From Nitratireductor thuwali (GTDB lineage: Bacteria > Pseudomonadota > Alphaproteobacteria > Rhizobiales > Rhizobiaceae): a DNA stretch of 64,000 nucleotides. The notes beneath the pieces were generated by a model. The model did no database searches and had not been told where the DNA came from. It worked only from the letters and a program-made list of their open reading frames with translations. Within the stretch, counting starts at the first letter, position 1; each line of letters begins with the position of its first letter. Below are positions 38,704-46,208 of this stretch, in pieces. A program made the position numbers and the translations under genes. Location of the stretch: assembly GCF_036621415.1 (NCBI RefSeq), contig NZ_CP030941.1, forward strand, positions 806,001 to 870,000. Direction: 5' to 3'.

Positions 38704-40761
38704 ATGAACTGGACGGTCAGCTTCGAGCCGCTCTTTTCCTGGGCCGTTCTGGCGGCCATGCTGGTGCCGCTTTCGGTCCTGGTTCTGGCCGGGCTTTTCC
38801 TGCGTCAGCGCGGCGCGCTCTTCCGCACCGCGGCGCTGGCGGCGCTCGCCCTGGCGCTGGTCAACCCGGTGCTGCTGGACGAGGAGCGCGAGCCGCTGAA
38901 GAGCGTGGTCGCCCTGATCGTCGACGAGAGCCAGAGCCAGGATATCGGCGATCGGGCGGAATCGGCGCGCCAGGCCGCCGAGGAGATCCGCAACAGGCTC
39001 GAACGGCTGAACCGGTTCGAGGTGCGGATGGTCGAAGCCGGCCGCGGCGAGGCGGCCGAAGAACGCATCGATACCCGGCTTTTCGGAGCGCTGGAAAGCG
39101 CGCTGCGCGACGTGCCGCCCTCGCGCGTGGCCGGCTCCATCATGATCACCGACGGCCAGGTGCACGACGTGCCGCAGAATGCCACGGGCCTTTCCGGGCC
39201 GCTTCACGCGCTGATCACCGGCGAGGAGGGCGAGAAGGACCGCCGCATCCGCTTCGAGCGCGCTCCGCGCTTCGGCATTGTCGACCAGCCGCTGGAGATG
39301 ACCTACCGCGTGCTCGCTTCCGACGGGGAAGGCGGCACGGTGGAGGTCGAGGTCTTCGTCAATGGCGAACTAGCGCTGATCGAGCAGGCCGTCATCGGCC
39401 GCGAAATGCCGCTCGAGGTGACGATCCCCAATGCCGGCAGGAACATCGTCCAGCTTTCCATAGAGCCGCAGGACGACGAGCTGACCGAGACCAACAACAA
39501 GGCGATCGCGCTTGTCGACGGCATCCGCGAAAACCTGCGCGTGCTGCTCGTCTCCGGCGAGCCGCATTCGGGCGAACGCACCTGGCGCAATCTGCTGAAG
39601 TCGGACGCCTCGGTGGACCTCGTCCATTTCACCATCCTGCGCCCGCCGGAAAAGCAGGACGGCACGCCGATCAACGAATTGTCGCTGATCGCCTTTCCCA
39701 CGCGCGAACTGTTCGTGGAAAAGATCGAGGATTTCGACCTGATCATCTTCGATCGCTACCAGCACCGGGACGTGCTGCCGATCCTCTATTACGACTACAT
39801 CGCCGAATATGTGGAAAATGGCGGTGCGGTGCTGATCGCCGCGGGACCGGAATTCGCCGGCAATCAATCGATCGCCCACACGCCGCTGATTTCCGCCCTG
39901 CCGGCGCTGCCCAGCGGCGATGTGGTGGAGGAAGGCTATTATCCGCGGCTGAGCGACACCGGCAAGCGCCATCCCGTGACGCGCGGCCTCGATGGCGCGG
40001 CGACCGAGCCGCCCGCATGGAGCCGCTGGTTCCGGATCGTCGGCGTCGACCGGCCGGACGGACAGGTCGTCATGCAGGGCCCGGACGACCGGCCGCTTCT
40101 CCTTCTTTCCCGCAGGGGTGAGGGCCGCGTCGGCATGTTCCTGTCGGATCAGGGCTGGCTGTGGGCGCGCGGCTTCGAGGGCGGCGGCCCCTACGTGTCG
40201 CTCTACCGCCGCATCGCCCACTGGCTGATGAAGGAGCCGGACCTGGAAGAGGAACGGCTGATCGCCGATGGGCGCGGCATGACCCTCGACATAACCCGCC
40301 AGACGATGGCGGATGAAGCTGGCCCGGCCACCGTTACCGCGCCCTCCGGTGCGCAAAGGGAAATCCCTTTGTCCGAGACAAGCCCCGGCCTGTTCAGGGG
40401 TTCGATGGATGCGCAGGAGATCGGCCTTTACGAAGTGACCAATGGCGAACTGAGCGCGCTTGCCCATGTCGGGCCGGTCAACGCGCCGGAATTTGCCGAC
40501 ACGGTTTCGACCGGCGAGATACTGGAGCCCGTCGCCGAAGCCAGCGGCGGCAGCGTGCGCCGCCTTTCGGCAGAGCTGCCCAACATCGTTCCCGTGCGCA
40601 ATTCCATATCCAGCGCCGCCGGCCGCGACTGGCTCGGCCTCAAGACCACCAATGACAGCGTCCTGAAATCCGTGCGCCGCGTCCCGCTATTCGCGGGGTT
40701 CCTGGGGCTCGGGCTTCTGCTGCTGGCGCTGGGCGGCATGTGGTGGCGCGAGGGCCGGTAG
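38704..40761 (+). CDS. Membrane protein with von Willebrand A and amidotransferase-like regions
   Basis: 685 residues. Two N-terminal helices (about 12-33 and 39-58), then a von Willebrand-type segment beginning VVALIVDESQSQDIGDRAES and SIMITDGQVHD, a middle domain resembling class I amidotransferases (LRVLLVSGEPHSGERTWRNLL; ENGGAVLIAAGPEF) without the catalytic Cys, and a C-terminal helix (FLGLGLLLLALGGMWW). Last gene of the MoxR operon, 70 nt after DUF4159. The set is conserved in alphaproteobacteria, but its job is unknown. Confidence 0.87.
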   Translation: MNWTVSFEPLFSWAVLAAMLVPLSVLVLAGLFLRQRGALFRTAALAALALALVNPVLLDEEREPLKSVVALIVDESQSQDIGDRAESARQAAEEIRNRLERLNRFEVRMVEAGRGEAAEERIDTRLFGALESALRDVPPSRVAGSIMITDGQVHDVPQNATGLSGPLHALITGEEGEKDRRIRFERAPRFGIVDQPLEMTYRVLASDGEGGTVEVEVFVNGELALIEQAVIGREMPLEVTIPNAGRNIVQLSIEPQDDELTETNNKAIALVDGIRENLRVLLVSGEPHSGERTWRNLLKSDASVDLVHFTILRPPEKQDGTPINELSLIAFPTRELFVEKIEDFDLIIFDRYQHRDVLPILYYDYIAEYVENGGAVLIAAGPEFAGNQSIAHTPLISALPALPSGDVVEEGYYPRLSDTGKRHPVTRGLDGAATEPPAWSRWFRIVGVDRPDGQVVMQGPDDRPLLLLSRRGEGRVGMFLSDQGWLWARGFEGGGPYVSLYRRIAHWLMKEPDLEEERLIADGRGMTLDITRQTMADEAGPATVTAPSGAQREIPLSETSPGLFRGSMDAQEIGLYEVTNGELSALAHVGPVNAPEFADTVSTGEILEPVAEASGGSVRRLSAELPNIVPVRNSISSAAGRDWLGLKTTNDSVLKSVRRVPLFAGFLGLGLLLLALGGMWWREGR

Positions 40762-40805
40762 AGCCGGGGCGCCAAGCGGCCTGACCTCATCCCGGTCCAT
40801 CTATA

Positions 40806-40822
40806 GGACGCCCGGCGCTCTA
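40806..40822. repeat. Repeat fragment D
   Basis: GGACGCCCGGCGCTCTA matches GGACGCACGGCGCTCTA of copy B (14312-14328) at 16 of 17 positions. A truncated half-hairpin directly before copy C. Confidence 0.7.
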
Positions 40823-40828
40823 CAGCAT

Positions 40829-40924
40829 CTGCCCGAAAACCGGGGTAGATTTTCGGGCAGCATGATCCGTAGATTCAATGGTTCAAAGCGTCCTTTGGCG
40901 TCTTGAAAGACGCGCGCCGCTCTA
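40829..40924. repeat. Rhizobial-type palindromic repeat, copy C, IS630 target
   Basis: First hairpin CTGCCCGAAAA (40829-40839) with TTTTCGGGCAG (40850-40860); spacer with GTAGATTCAA shared with copy B; second hairpin around GCGTCTT-GAA-AGACGC and the end CGCTCTA. The final TA (40923-40924) is the IS630 target duplication. Confidence 0.85.
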
Positions 40925-41719
40925 GAGCGGTTCAGGTTGTATCTGAATCGGAGGGGATTCCGATTTCGGACGTTTTGTGATTCAAGATGCTGGCTGGAGT
41001 GGAGGCCAGCATCGGATGACGCGACCTCTTTCGAATGATTTGCGTGAACGTGTTGTCAGGGCGGTCGAGGCCGGCGAGAGCTGCCGGTCGGTGGCGGCTC
41101 GTTTCGGCGTTGCCGTCTCGTCGGCGGTGAAGTGGTCTCAGCGCTACCGTGCGAGCGGGTCTGTGGCGCCGGGCAAGATGGGCGGGCACCGCAAGCGCGT
41201 GTTGGAGCCGCACCGTGCCTTCATCGCCGAGCGGATCAGCCAGACGCCGCATCTGCCGCTGCACAAGCTGAAGGAAGAACTGGCGGCGCGCGGCGTGAAG
41301 GTGTCGCACGATACGGTGTGGCGCTTCCTGCGCCGCGAGGGGCTTCGGTTTAAAAAAAACACTGTTCGCCCTTGAGCAGGCCCGTGCCGATATTGCCCGC
41401 CGGCGGCAACGCTGGCGTTCTTGGCAGTCCGGTCTCGATCCGACACGGCTGGTGTTCATCGACGAGACCTGGATCAAGACCAACATGGCGCCGCTGCGGG
41501 GCTGGGGGCCGAGAGGCAAGCGCCTGCGCGGCTTTGCCCCGCACGGCCACTGGCGCACGCTGACCTTCCTCGGCGCTTTGCGCCACGACCGGCTGACGGC
41601 GCCTTGCGTCTTCGACGGACCGATCAACGGCCAGTGCTTCCGCGCCTATGTCGAGCAGCAGCTCGTGCCGGTGCTCAAACCGGGCGACATCGTCGTCATG
41701 GACATGTGTGGACGCCCCC

Positions 41720-41975
41720 GTTGGTGCAAGAAGAATCTTTTCGAAGAGCGCGGAGCGTGGTCAGGTGCTGACATGTGTCCGGCCTCTGATGCGGCGTTCT
41801 ACATGCCGCGGGCCCGTATGGGAGTTCGCGGAGCGGGTCCAATTCAATCTCGCGTGCTCAAGGCACGTATCCATGATCTGGTTTTCCCGATCCCGTCTCG
41901 TTGACCGTTGCGCCATACTCTCCGTTCGACCTTCTCACACCATGGCAGCCCGCTCGAGGAGCGGTATAGAGCGGA
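41720..41975 (-). ncRNA. Candidate bridge (seek) RNA of the IS1111-group element
   Basis: Read on the minus strand. First loop: TCATGGA (41876-41870), a small hairpin CGTGC-CTTGA-GCACG (41867-41853), then CGAGATTG (41852-41845). TCATGGA equals the left half of the target and CGAGATTG is the complement of its right half CAATCTCG. Second loop: CCCAT (41822-41818), a stem with GCGGC/GCCGC and GGCC/GGCC, then ACACATG (41778-41772). These match the right end (CCCAT) and complement the left end (CATGTGT) of the element. Order (target loop, then donor loop) and polarity agree with known bridge RNAs. The RNA ends are not determined. Confidence 0.75.
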
Positions 41976-43001
41976 CTATCCTGCTATGGCCGGCGTTCGA
42001 TAGGTTCCGCCTCTGGCCATCAATGCCCACACGATGCGCGCCGTCTTGTTGGCCAAGGCGACGATGACCAGCATGGGTGGCTTGCGCTCAAGCATCCGCG
42101 AAAGCCACGGATCCCCGGTCGATCCCTTCCGCATGGCCCAGCGCACGGCGGCGCTGGCCCCAATGATCAGCAGCCGTCGCAGGGTTCGCTCGCCCATTCG
42201 AGACGTCTCGCCGAGCTTCTGCTTGCCGCCCGAAGAACGTTGCAGCGGCGTTAGTCCGAGCCATGCCGCGAAGTCCCGGCCTCTCTTGAAGGTCTGAGCG
42301 GACGGGGCCAACGCGGCAAGCGCCGTCGCGGTGACCGGTCCTATACCGGGAATGGTCATCAAGCGCCTGGCTTCCGCATCCTCTCTGGCGCGCCGAGCGA
42401 CCTCTCGGTCGAGCTCGGCCACTCTCGTATCCAGCGCCCGCAACTGCTCAACGAGTAGAGACAGGATCGGGCGGGCGGCTTCGGGGATGGCGGAACCCTT
42501 ATCCTCAATCGTCGCGATGAGCTTGGCCACGTGGAAGAGGCCTTGCGCAGCCACAAGTCCAAATTCCGCAAGATGGCCGCGTATTGCATTGATCGTCTGG
42601 GTCCGCTGGCGAACGACAAGATCGCGGACGCGGAACACCATTGCCGCAGCCTGCTGCTCTTCGCTCTTCACCGCCACGAACCGCATGGTCGGCCGTTGCG
42701 CAGCTTCACAGATTGCTTCGGCGTCAGCCGCATCGTTCTTCTGACGCTTCACAAATGGCTTGACGTATCCCGGAGCGATCAGCCGGACTTCGTGCCCGAG
42801 CTTCGCGATCTCCCGCGCCCAGTAATGGCTGCCGGCGCACGCTTCCATGGCAACCGTGCAGGCCGGCTGATCGACAAGAAAGCGAAGTACCTGATCGCGG
42901 CGAAGCTTCTTCCGGAACAGCACAGCTCCCGACCCATCTGCGCCGTGCGCCTGGAACACGTTCTTCGCCAGGTCCAATCCGATTGTGTTAACTTCCAACA
43001 T
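41976..43001 (-). CDS. IS110-family transposase (DEDD recombinase)
   Basis: 341 residues. RuvC-like DEDD domain: GLDLAKNVFQ (D), VAMEACAGSHYWAREI (E), KNDAADAEAICEAA (D, D). A coiled-coil linker (about 165-215) leads to the Transposase_20 domain with MTIPGIGPVTATALAALAP and the serine-bearing LTPLQRSSGGKQKLG. GGAGG stands just before ATG 43001. The frame is intact, so this copy could be active. It works with the RNA encoded downstream of it to recombine donor and target. Confidence 0.95.
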   Translation of the reverse strand: MLEVNTIGLDLAKNVFQAHGADGSGAVLFRKKLRRDQVLRFLVDQPACTVAMEACAGSHYWAREIAKLGHEVRLIAPGYVKPFVKRQKNDAADAEAICEAAQRPTMRFVAVKSEEQQAAAMVFRVRDLVVRQRTQTINAIRGHLAEFGLVAAQGLFHVAKLIATIEDKGSAIPEAARPILSLLVEQLRALDTRVAELDREVARRAREDAEARRLMTIPGIGPVTATALAALAPSAQTFKRGRDFAAWLGLTPLQRSSGGKQKLGETSRMGERTLRRLLIIGASAAVRWAMRKGSTGDPWLSRMLERKPPMLVIVALANKTARIVWALMARGGTYRTPAIAG

Positions 43002-43343
43002 GGACGCCTCCGTTCAAGTGATGATCAACGACACCACTTTGGCACAGCGATGCCGTGAGGGGGCGTCCACCCCATCAATCTCGGCTCGCACAAGTCGGCC
43101 GCCGTCCGGCAGATGATCAAAGCCGCCGGCGCAAGGCTCTGGTATCTGCCCCCATACTCGCCCGACCTCAATCCGATCGAGCAGGCCTTCGCCAAGATCA
43201 AGCACTGGATGCGCACGGCCCAAAAGCGAACCATCGAGGAGACATGGCGGCACATCGGCGGCCTCGTCTCCTCTATCCAGCCCAGCGAATGCAGCAACTA
43301 CTTCCTCAATGCAGGATATGCTTCCGTCAAAACCTGAAAGGCT

Positions 43344-43742
43344 CTAATTGCCTCGGTATGTGCTGTAGCCGTATGGGCTCACCACGATGGGGACGTGGTA
43401 TGACTGCGTTGTATCGGTCACTTGGAAAATCACGTCGATAGCGGGGAAAAACGCAGTCTCATCCGCATAGTTCGACATATCGAATGTCAATCTGTAGACG
43501 GCTGCTTCGACCTCGATGTCGTCTCCGAACGAACGGACACGCCCGTTCGCATCCGTTCGGCTTTTGGCGAGCCGGCGCCAGCTTCCATCTTCCTGCTGCC
43601 GTTCGAGGGTAACCGGAATATCGGTACCGCCCGTACCACGCGCAACATCCAGAACATGGGTGGAGAATCCTTCCGCCGAAGCAGCGACCGTTGTGGCCAA
43701 GGTGACGATGGCGGTGAACCCAGCGATAGTTGAAAAGCGCAT
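43344..43742 (-). CDS. Secreted 5-hydroxyisourate hydrolase (transthyretin-like)
   Basis: 132 residues. Signal peptide (about 1-23, VAASA) followed by a transthyretin fold: STHVLDVARGTGGTDIPVTL at the N terminus, RTDANGRV, SYHVPIVVSPYGYSTYRG at the end, which keeps the His, Arg, His and YRG active-site residues of HIUase (uric acid breakdown). The signal peptide makes it periplasmic, as in some enteric homologues. GGAG precedes ATG 43742. The stop TAG uses the TA target and the first base of the IS630; the original flank would also have read TAG. No other urate genes are in view. Confidence 0.88.
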   Translation of the reverse strand: MRFSTIAGFTAIVTLATTVAASAEGFSTHVLDVARGTGGTDIPVTLERQQEDGSWRRLAKSRTDANGRVRSFGDDIEVEAAVYRLTFDMSNYADETAFFPAIDVIFQVTDTTQSYHVPIVVSPYGYSTYRGN

Positions 43743-43852
43743 TGATATCTCCTGAAATTGATACTTCCTGAAAAAGTACGTGCCTAACTCAGATTCTGGT
43801 CCGAATTAGGGCGATGTTCCGTAGAAGCTCGGAGGCATCGGCAACGCTGCAA

Positions 43853-44365
43853 TCATGTCTTGGCGAGGCCGCCGTGCCGCGTCTCGCCGGTGAGCGCGGC
43901 CATCGCGCCTTCCTTCAGCTCCGCAGCCAGGAGGCGGTTGGGATCGACCGGGCGCGGCATCGACAATTGCCCGTACGGAATGCGCTCGAAACCCAAAGGC
44001 CCGTAATAGGGCTCATCGCCGACGAGCACCACGACGCCCTCCCCCGCTTCCCGCGCGGCATCCAGCGCGATGGCCACCAGCTTGCGGCCGATACCCTTGT
44101 TCTTGTAGGCGGGGCGGACGGCGAGCGGCCCGAGGAGCAGTCCCCGGCCCTGTCCCGCCACGATGCGGGTCAGGCGGACGGAGCCGATGACGGTGTCCTG
44201 ATGGGTGGCGACGAAGGAGAGCGCGCGTTCGTGCGATCCGCCTTCGCGGATCTTATAGGCGGCGCGGGTGAACCGGCCGGGACCGAAGGCCTCGGCGTTG
44301 ATCGCTTCGATTTCAGCGTCGTGCGCAGGCTCTTCCGGCAGGTAGCGAATGTCGGCAAGGGACAT
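43853..44365 (-). CDS. GNAT-family N-acetyltransferase
   Basis: 170 residues. SVRLTRIVAGQGRGLLLGPLAVRPAYKNKGIGRKLV carries the acetyl-CoA-binding loop (K-NKGIG, about 90-98), and VVLVGDEPYYGPLGFERIP is typical of the YhbS-like subgroup. The acceptor is unknown. Stands alone between the HIUase gene and the hydroquinone reductase gene. Confidence 0.88.
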   Translation of the reverse strand: MSLADIRYLPEEPAHDAEIEAINAEAFGPGRFTRAAYKIREGGSHERALSFVATHQDTVIGSVRLTRIVAGQGRGLLLGPLAVRPAYKNKGIGRKLVAIALDAAREAGEGVVVLVGDEPYYGPLGFERIPYGQLSMPRPVDPNRLLAAELKEGAMAALTGETRHGGLAKT

Positions 44366-44646
44366 GAAACGGATTCCGGTGGATCGAAAGGGTATGGCGG
44401 CCCGGCCAGGCCGAGCCCGCGCGCATTACACGCGTCGTGCCTCTCGTCGTCGCTCCACGCGGAACAGGATCATTTCTTCAAACGCTCCGATTTCGGAAAA
44501 TTCCGCTAGCACCAATCGCCGGGCCCGTCCACGCTTTTTGAAGGAGCCGCGACATTTTCCGCCGGTTGACGATCCGTTCAGGAAACGGCGCTTGGCCTTT
44601 GGCACCCGATCCCTACATTGGTGCCTGATTGATAAGGAGACGATGA
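44366..44646. other. Divergent intergenic region, no gene seen
   Basis: 281 bp between the GNAT gene (minus) and the glutathionyl-hydroquinone reductase gene (plus). Must hold promoters for both. A TTGACG at about 44566 could be a -35 box but has no good -10 partner. Confidence 0.3.
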
Positions 44647-45636
44647 ATGGGATTGCTTGTCGACGGCGTTTGGCACGATCAATGGTACGATACATCGAAA
44701 TCCGGCGGCCGCTTTGAGCGGTCGAAGTCGCAGTTCCGCGATTTCGTGACGAAGGACGGCGAGCCGGCCGAAGGGCGCGAGCGGGGCTTCAAGGCAGAGC
44801 CCGGCCGCTACCACCTTTACGTCTCCCTCGCCTGCCCATGGGCCCACCGCACGCTGATTTTCCGCAAACTGAAAAAGCTCGAAGACGTGATCTCGGTTTC
44901 CGTGGTCCATCACTTCATGGGCGAGAACGGCTGGACGTTTCAAAAGGACGAGGCCGCCACCGGCGACGACCTCTACGGCGCCGATTTCCTTCACCAGATA
45001 TACACCAGGGCCGACCCCAAATATTCGGGGCGGGTGACGGTGCCGGTGCTGTGGGACAAGAAGACGGAGACCATCGTCTCCAACGAATCCGCCGAAATCA
45101 TCCGTATGCTGAACGAAGCCTTCGACGAATGGGGCGATGCCTCGCTGGATTTCTATCCGCCGCCGCTGCGCAGGAAGATCGACGCCGTCAACGAGCTGGT
45201 CTACGAGAACATCAACAACGGCGTCTACAAGGCCGGCTTCGCCACCACCCAGGAGGCCTATGAGGAAGCTTTCGACGCCCTGTTCAACGCCCTCGACAAG
45301 GTGGAGGACATGCTCTCGCGCCAGCGCTATCTGGCGGGGGAACGGCTGACGGAAGCGGACTGGCGGCTGTTCACCACGCTGGTGCGGTTCGATCCGGTCT
45401 ATGTCGGCCACTTCAAATGCAATCTGCGCCGCATCGCCGACTATCCGAATCTTTCCAACTATCTGCGGGAGCTCTACCAGGTGCCGGGCGTCGCCGGGAC
45501 GGTGAACCTGCGTCACATCAAAATGCACTATTACGGCAGCCATGCCACCATCAACCCGACCGGCATCGTGCCGAAGGGACCGGAACTGCACTATGACGGG
45601 CCGCACGATCGGGCAAGGTTGGCGAAGGCCGGCTAG
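44647..45636 (+). CDS. Glutathionyl-hydroquinone reductase (GST xi class)
   Basis: 329 residues, the usual length of YqjG/ECM4 proteins. The catalytic Cys is C63 in SLACPWAHRTLIFRKLK; NESAEIIRMLN and the C-terminal ADYPNLSNYLRELYQVPGV and HYYGSHATINPTGIVP are family blocks. It removes glutathione from glutathionyl-hydroquinones, for example during quinone detoxification. AAGGAGACG precedes the ATG. Confidence 0.95.
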   Translation: MGLLVDGVWHDQWYDTSKSGGRFERSKSQFRDFVTKDGEPAEGRERGFKAEPGRYHLYVSLACPWAHRTLIFRKLKKLEDVISVSVVHHFMGENGWTFQKDEAATGDDLYGADFLHQIYTRADPKYSGRVTVPVLWDKKTETIVSNESAEIIRMLNEAFDEWGDASLDFYPPPLRRKIDAVNELVYENINNGVYKAGFATTQEAYEEAFDALFNALDKVEDMLSRQRYLAGERLTEADWRLFTTLVRFDPVYVGHFKCNLRRIADYPNLSNYLRELYQVPGVAGTVNLRHIKMHYYGSHATINPTGIVPKGPELHYDGPHDRARLAKAG

Positions 45637-45666
45637 GGTCAGGATGAGTTTTGACCCGGCGGCGCC

Positions 45667-46158
45667 TCACCAGTCCTGCGAGACGGCGGCCCCTTCGAAG
45701 ACTTCGGCCAGCCGCCGGCGTGTGGCGGCCGTCACGCCTTGCGGCAGCGCCTCCAGCGGAAAGAACCGGGCTTCCGCGATTTCGCGGTCGGGCACGTGCG
45801 GTCCGTTCTGCCGGAACCGCGTCACCAGATAGACGGCGACATGATCGCGACGGCTGGACTGCCGGTTGAAGTGCAGCGAGCGCAGGACCGGATCCCCCAG
45901 AAGCTCTATATTGCCCTCCTCGGCCAGTTCCCGCGCCAGCGCCTGCTCGAATGTCTCGCCCACTTCGACGCCACCGCCCGGCAACTGCCAGCCGGCGACA
46001 TAGGTGTGGCGGATCAGCAGGACCGAACGCGCTTCCTCGTCGAAGACCACGCCCCTGGCGCCGAGCGTCATGGGACGGCGCAGCAGGAACCACAGATGAA
46101 ACAGCCTGACGCGCAGCCGCATCCTTTCCGCCGGCAATGGAGCGGGCTGGCGGCTCAT
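45667..46158 (-). CDS. Nudix hydrolase
   Basis: 163 residues. Nudix box GGGVEVGETFEQALARELAEEGNI with the REXXEE core reading RELAEEG. The preceding membrane-like basic stretch RLRVRLFHLWFLLRRPMTLG is common in alphaproteobacterial members. Substrate not predictable. The start could also be the Met at residue 13. Divergent from the metallophosphoesterase gene. Confidence 0.85.
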   Translation of the reverse strand: MSRQPAPLPAERMRLRVRLFHLWFLLRRPMTLGARGVVFDEEARSVLLIRHTYVAGWQLPGGGVEVGETFEQALARELAEEGNIELLGDPVLRSLHFNRQSSRRDHVAVYLVTRFRQNGPHVPDREIAEARFFPLEALPQGVTAATRRRLAEVFEGAAVSQDW

Positions 46159-46208
46159 GAGGGAACGATGGGCTGGAAAGCGCCCGGCGGGTACTCTAAA
46201 GAGGGCTG

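Larger units (their letters stand above)
41705..43077 (-). mobile_element. IS110-family, IS1111-group insertion sequence
   Basis: 1373 bp (boundaries could shift by 2 bp because CA occurs at both junctions). Subterminal inverted repeats GTGGACGCCCCC (41708-41719) and GGGGGCGTCCAC (43059-43070) are the mark of the IS1111 group. It contains one DEDD transposase on the minus strand and a long non-coding stretch downstream of it (41720-41975), where IS1111-group elements encode their guide RNA. No longer target duplication is seen. It sits between the Asp and Asn codons of the IS630 VVMDNLGSH motif. Confidence 0.92.
41016..43337 (+). pseudogene. IS630 transposase, split by IS110 insertion and in two frames
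   Basis: The first part (41016-41375) encodes the helix-turn-helix region MTRPLSNDLRERVVRAVEAG to FLRREGLRFKKN. An A8 tract (41352-41359) then changes frame; with seven A residues the reading continues FKKTLFALEQARADIARR. The DDE domain follows: IDETWIKTN (first D) and VVMD at 41694-41703, where the inner element enters. It resumes at 43078 with NLGSHKSAAVRQM, then PYSPDLNPIEQAF (E), and stops at 43337. Removing 1373 bp rejoins the same frame exactly. Inactive as it stands. Confidence 0.88.
40925..43344 (+). mobile_element. IS630-family insertion sequence, interrupted by an IS110-group element
   Basis: The left end GAGCGGTTCAGGTT and the right end read in reverse, GAGCCTTTCAGGTT, are imperfect terminal inverted repeats, each bordered by TA (40923-40924 and 43345-43346), the target duplication typical of IS630/mariner. 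Without the 1373-bp inner element it is 1047 bp, a normal IS630 length. Between the left end and the transposase are two small hairpins (AATCGGA/TCCGATT and GATGCTGGC/GCCAGCATC). It lies between a palindromic repeat and the stop codon of the hydroxyisourate hydrolase gene. Confidence 0.9.

Noticed and set aside
41705..43077. Composite transposon or IS carrying passenger genes
   Set aside because: Only one transposase and non-coding ends are present; no cargo gene.
43113..43337. Separate 74-codon transposase gene
   Set aside because: It is the 3' part of the IS630 transposase cut by the inner element, not a gene of its own.
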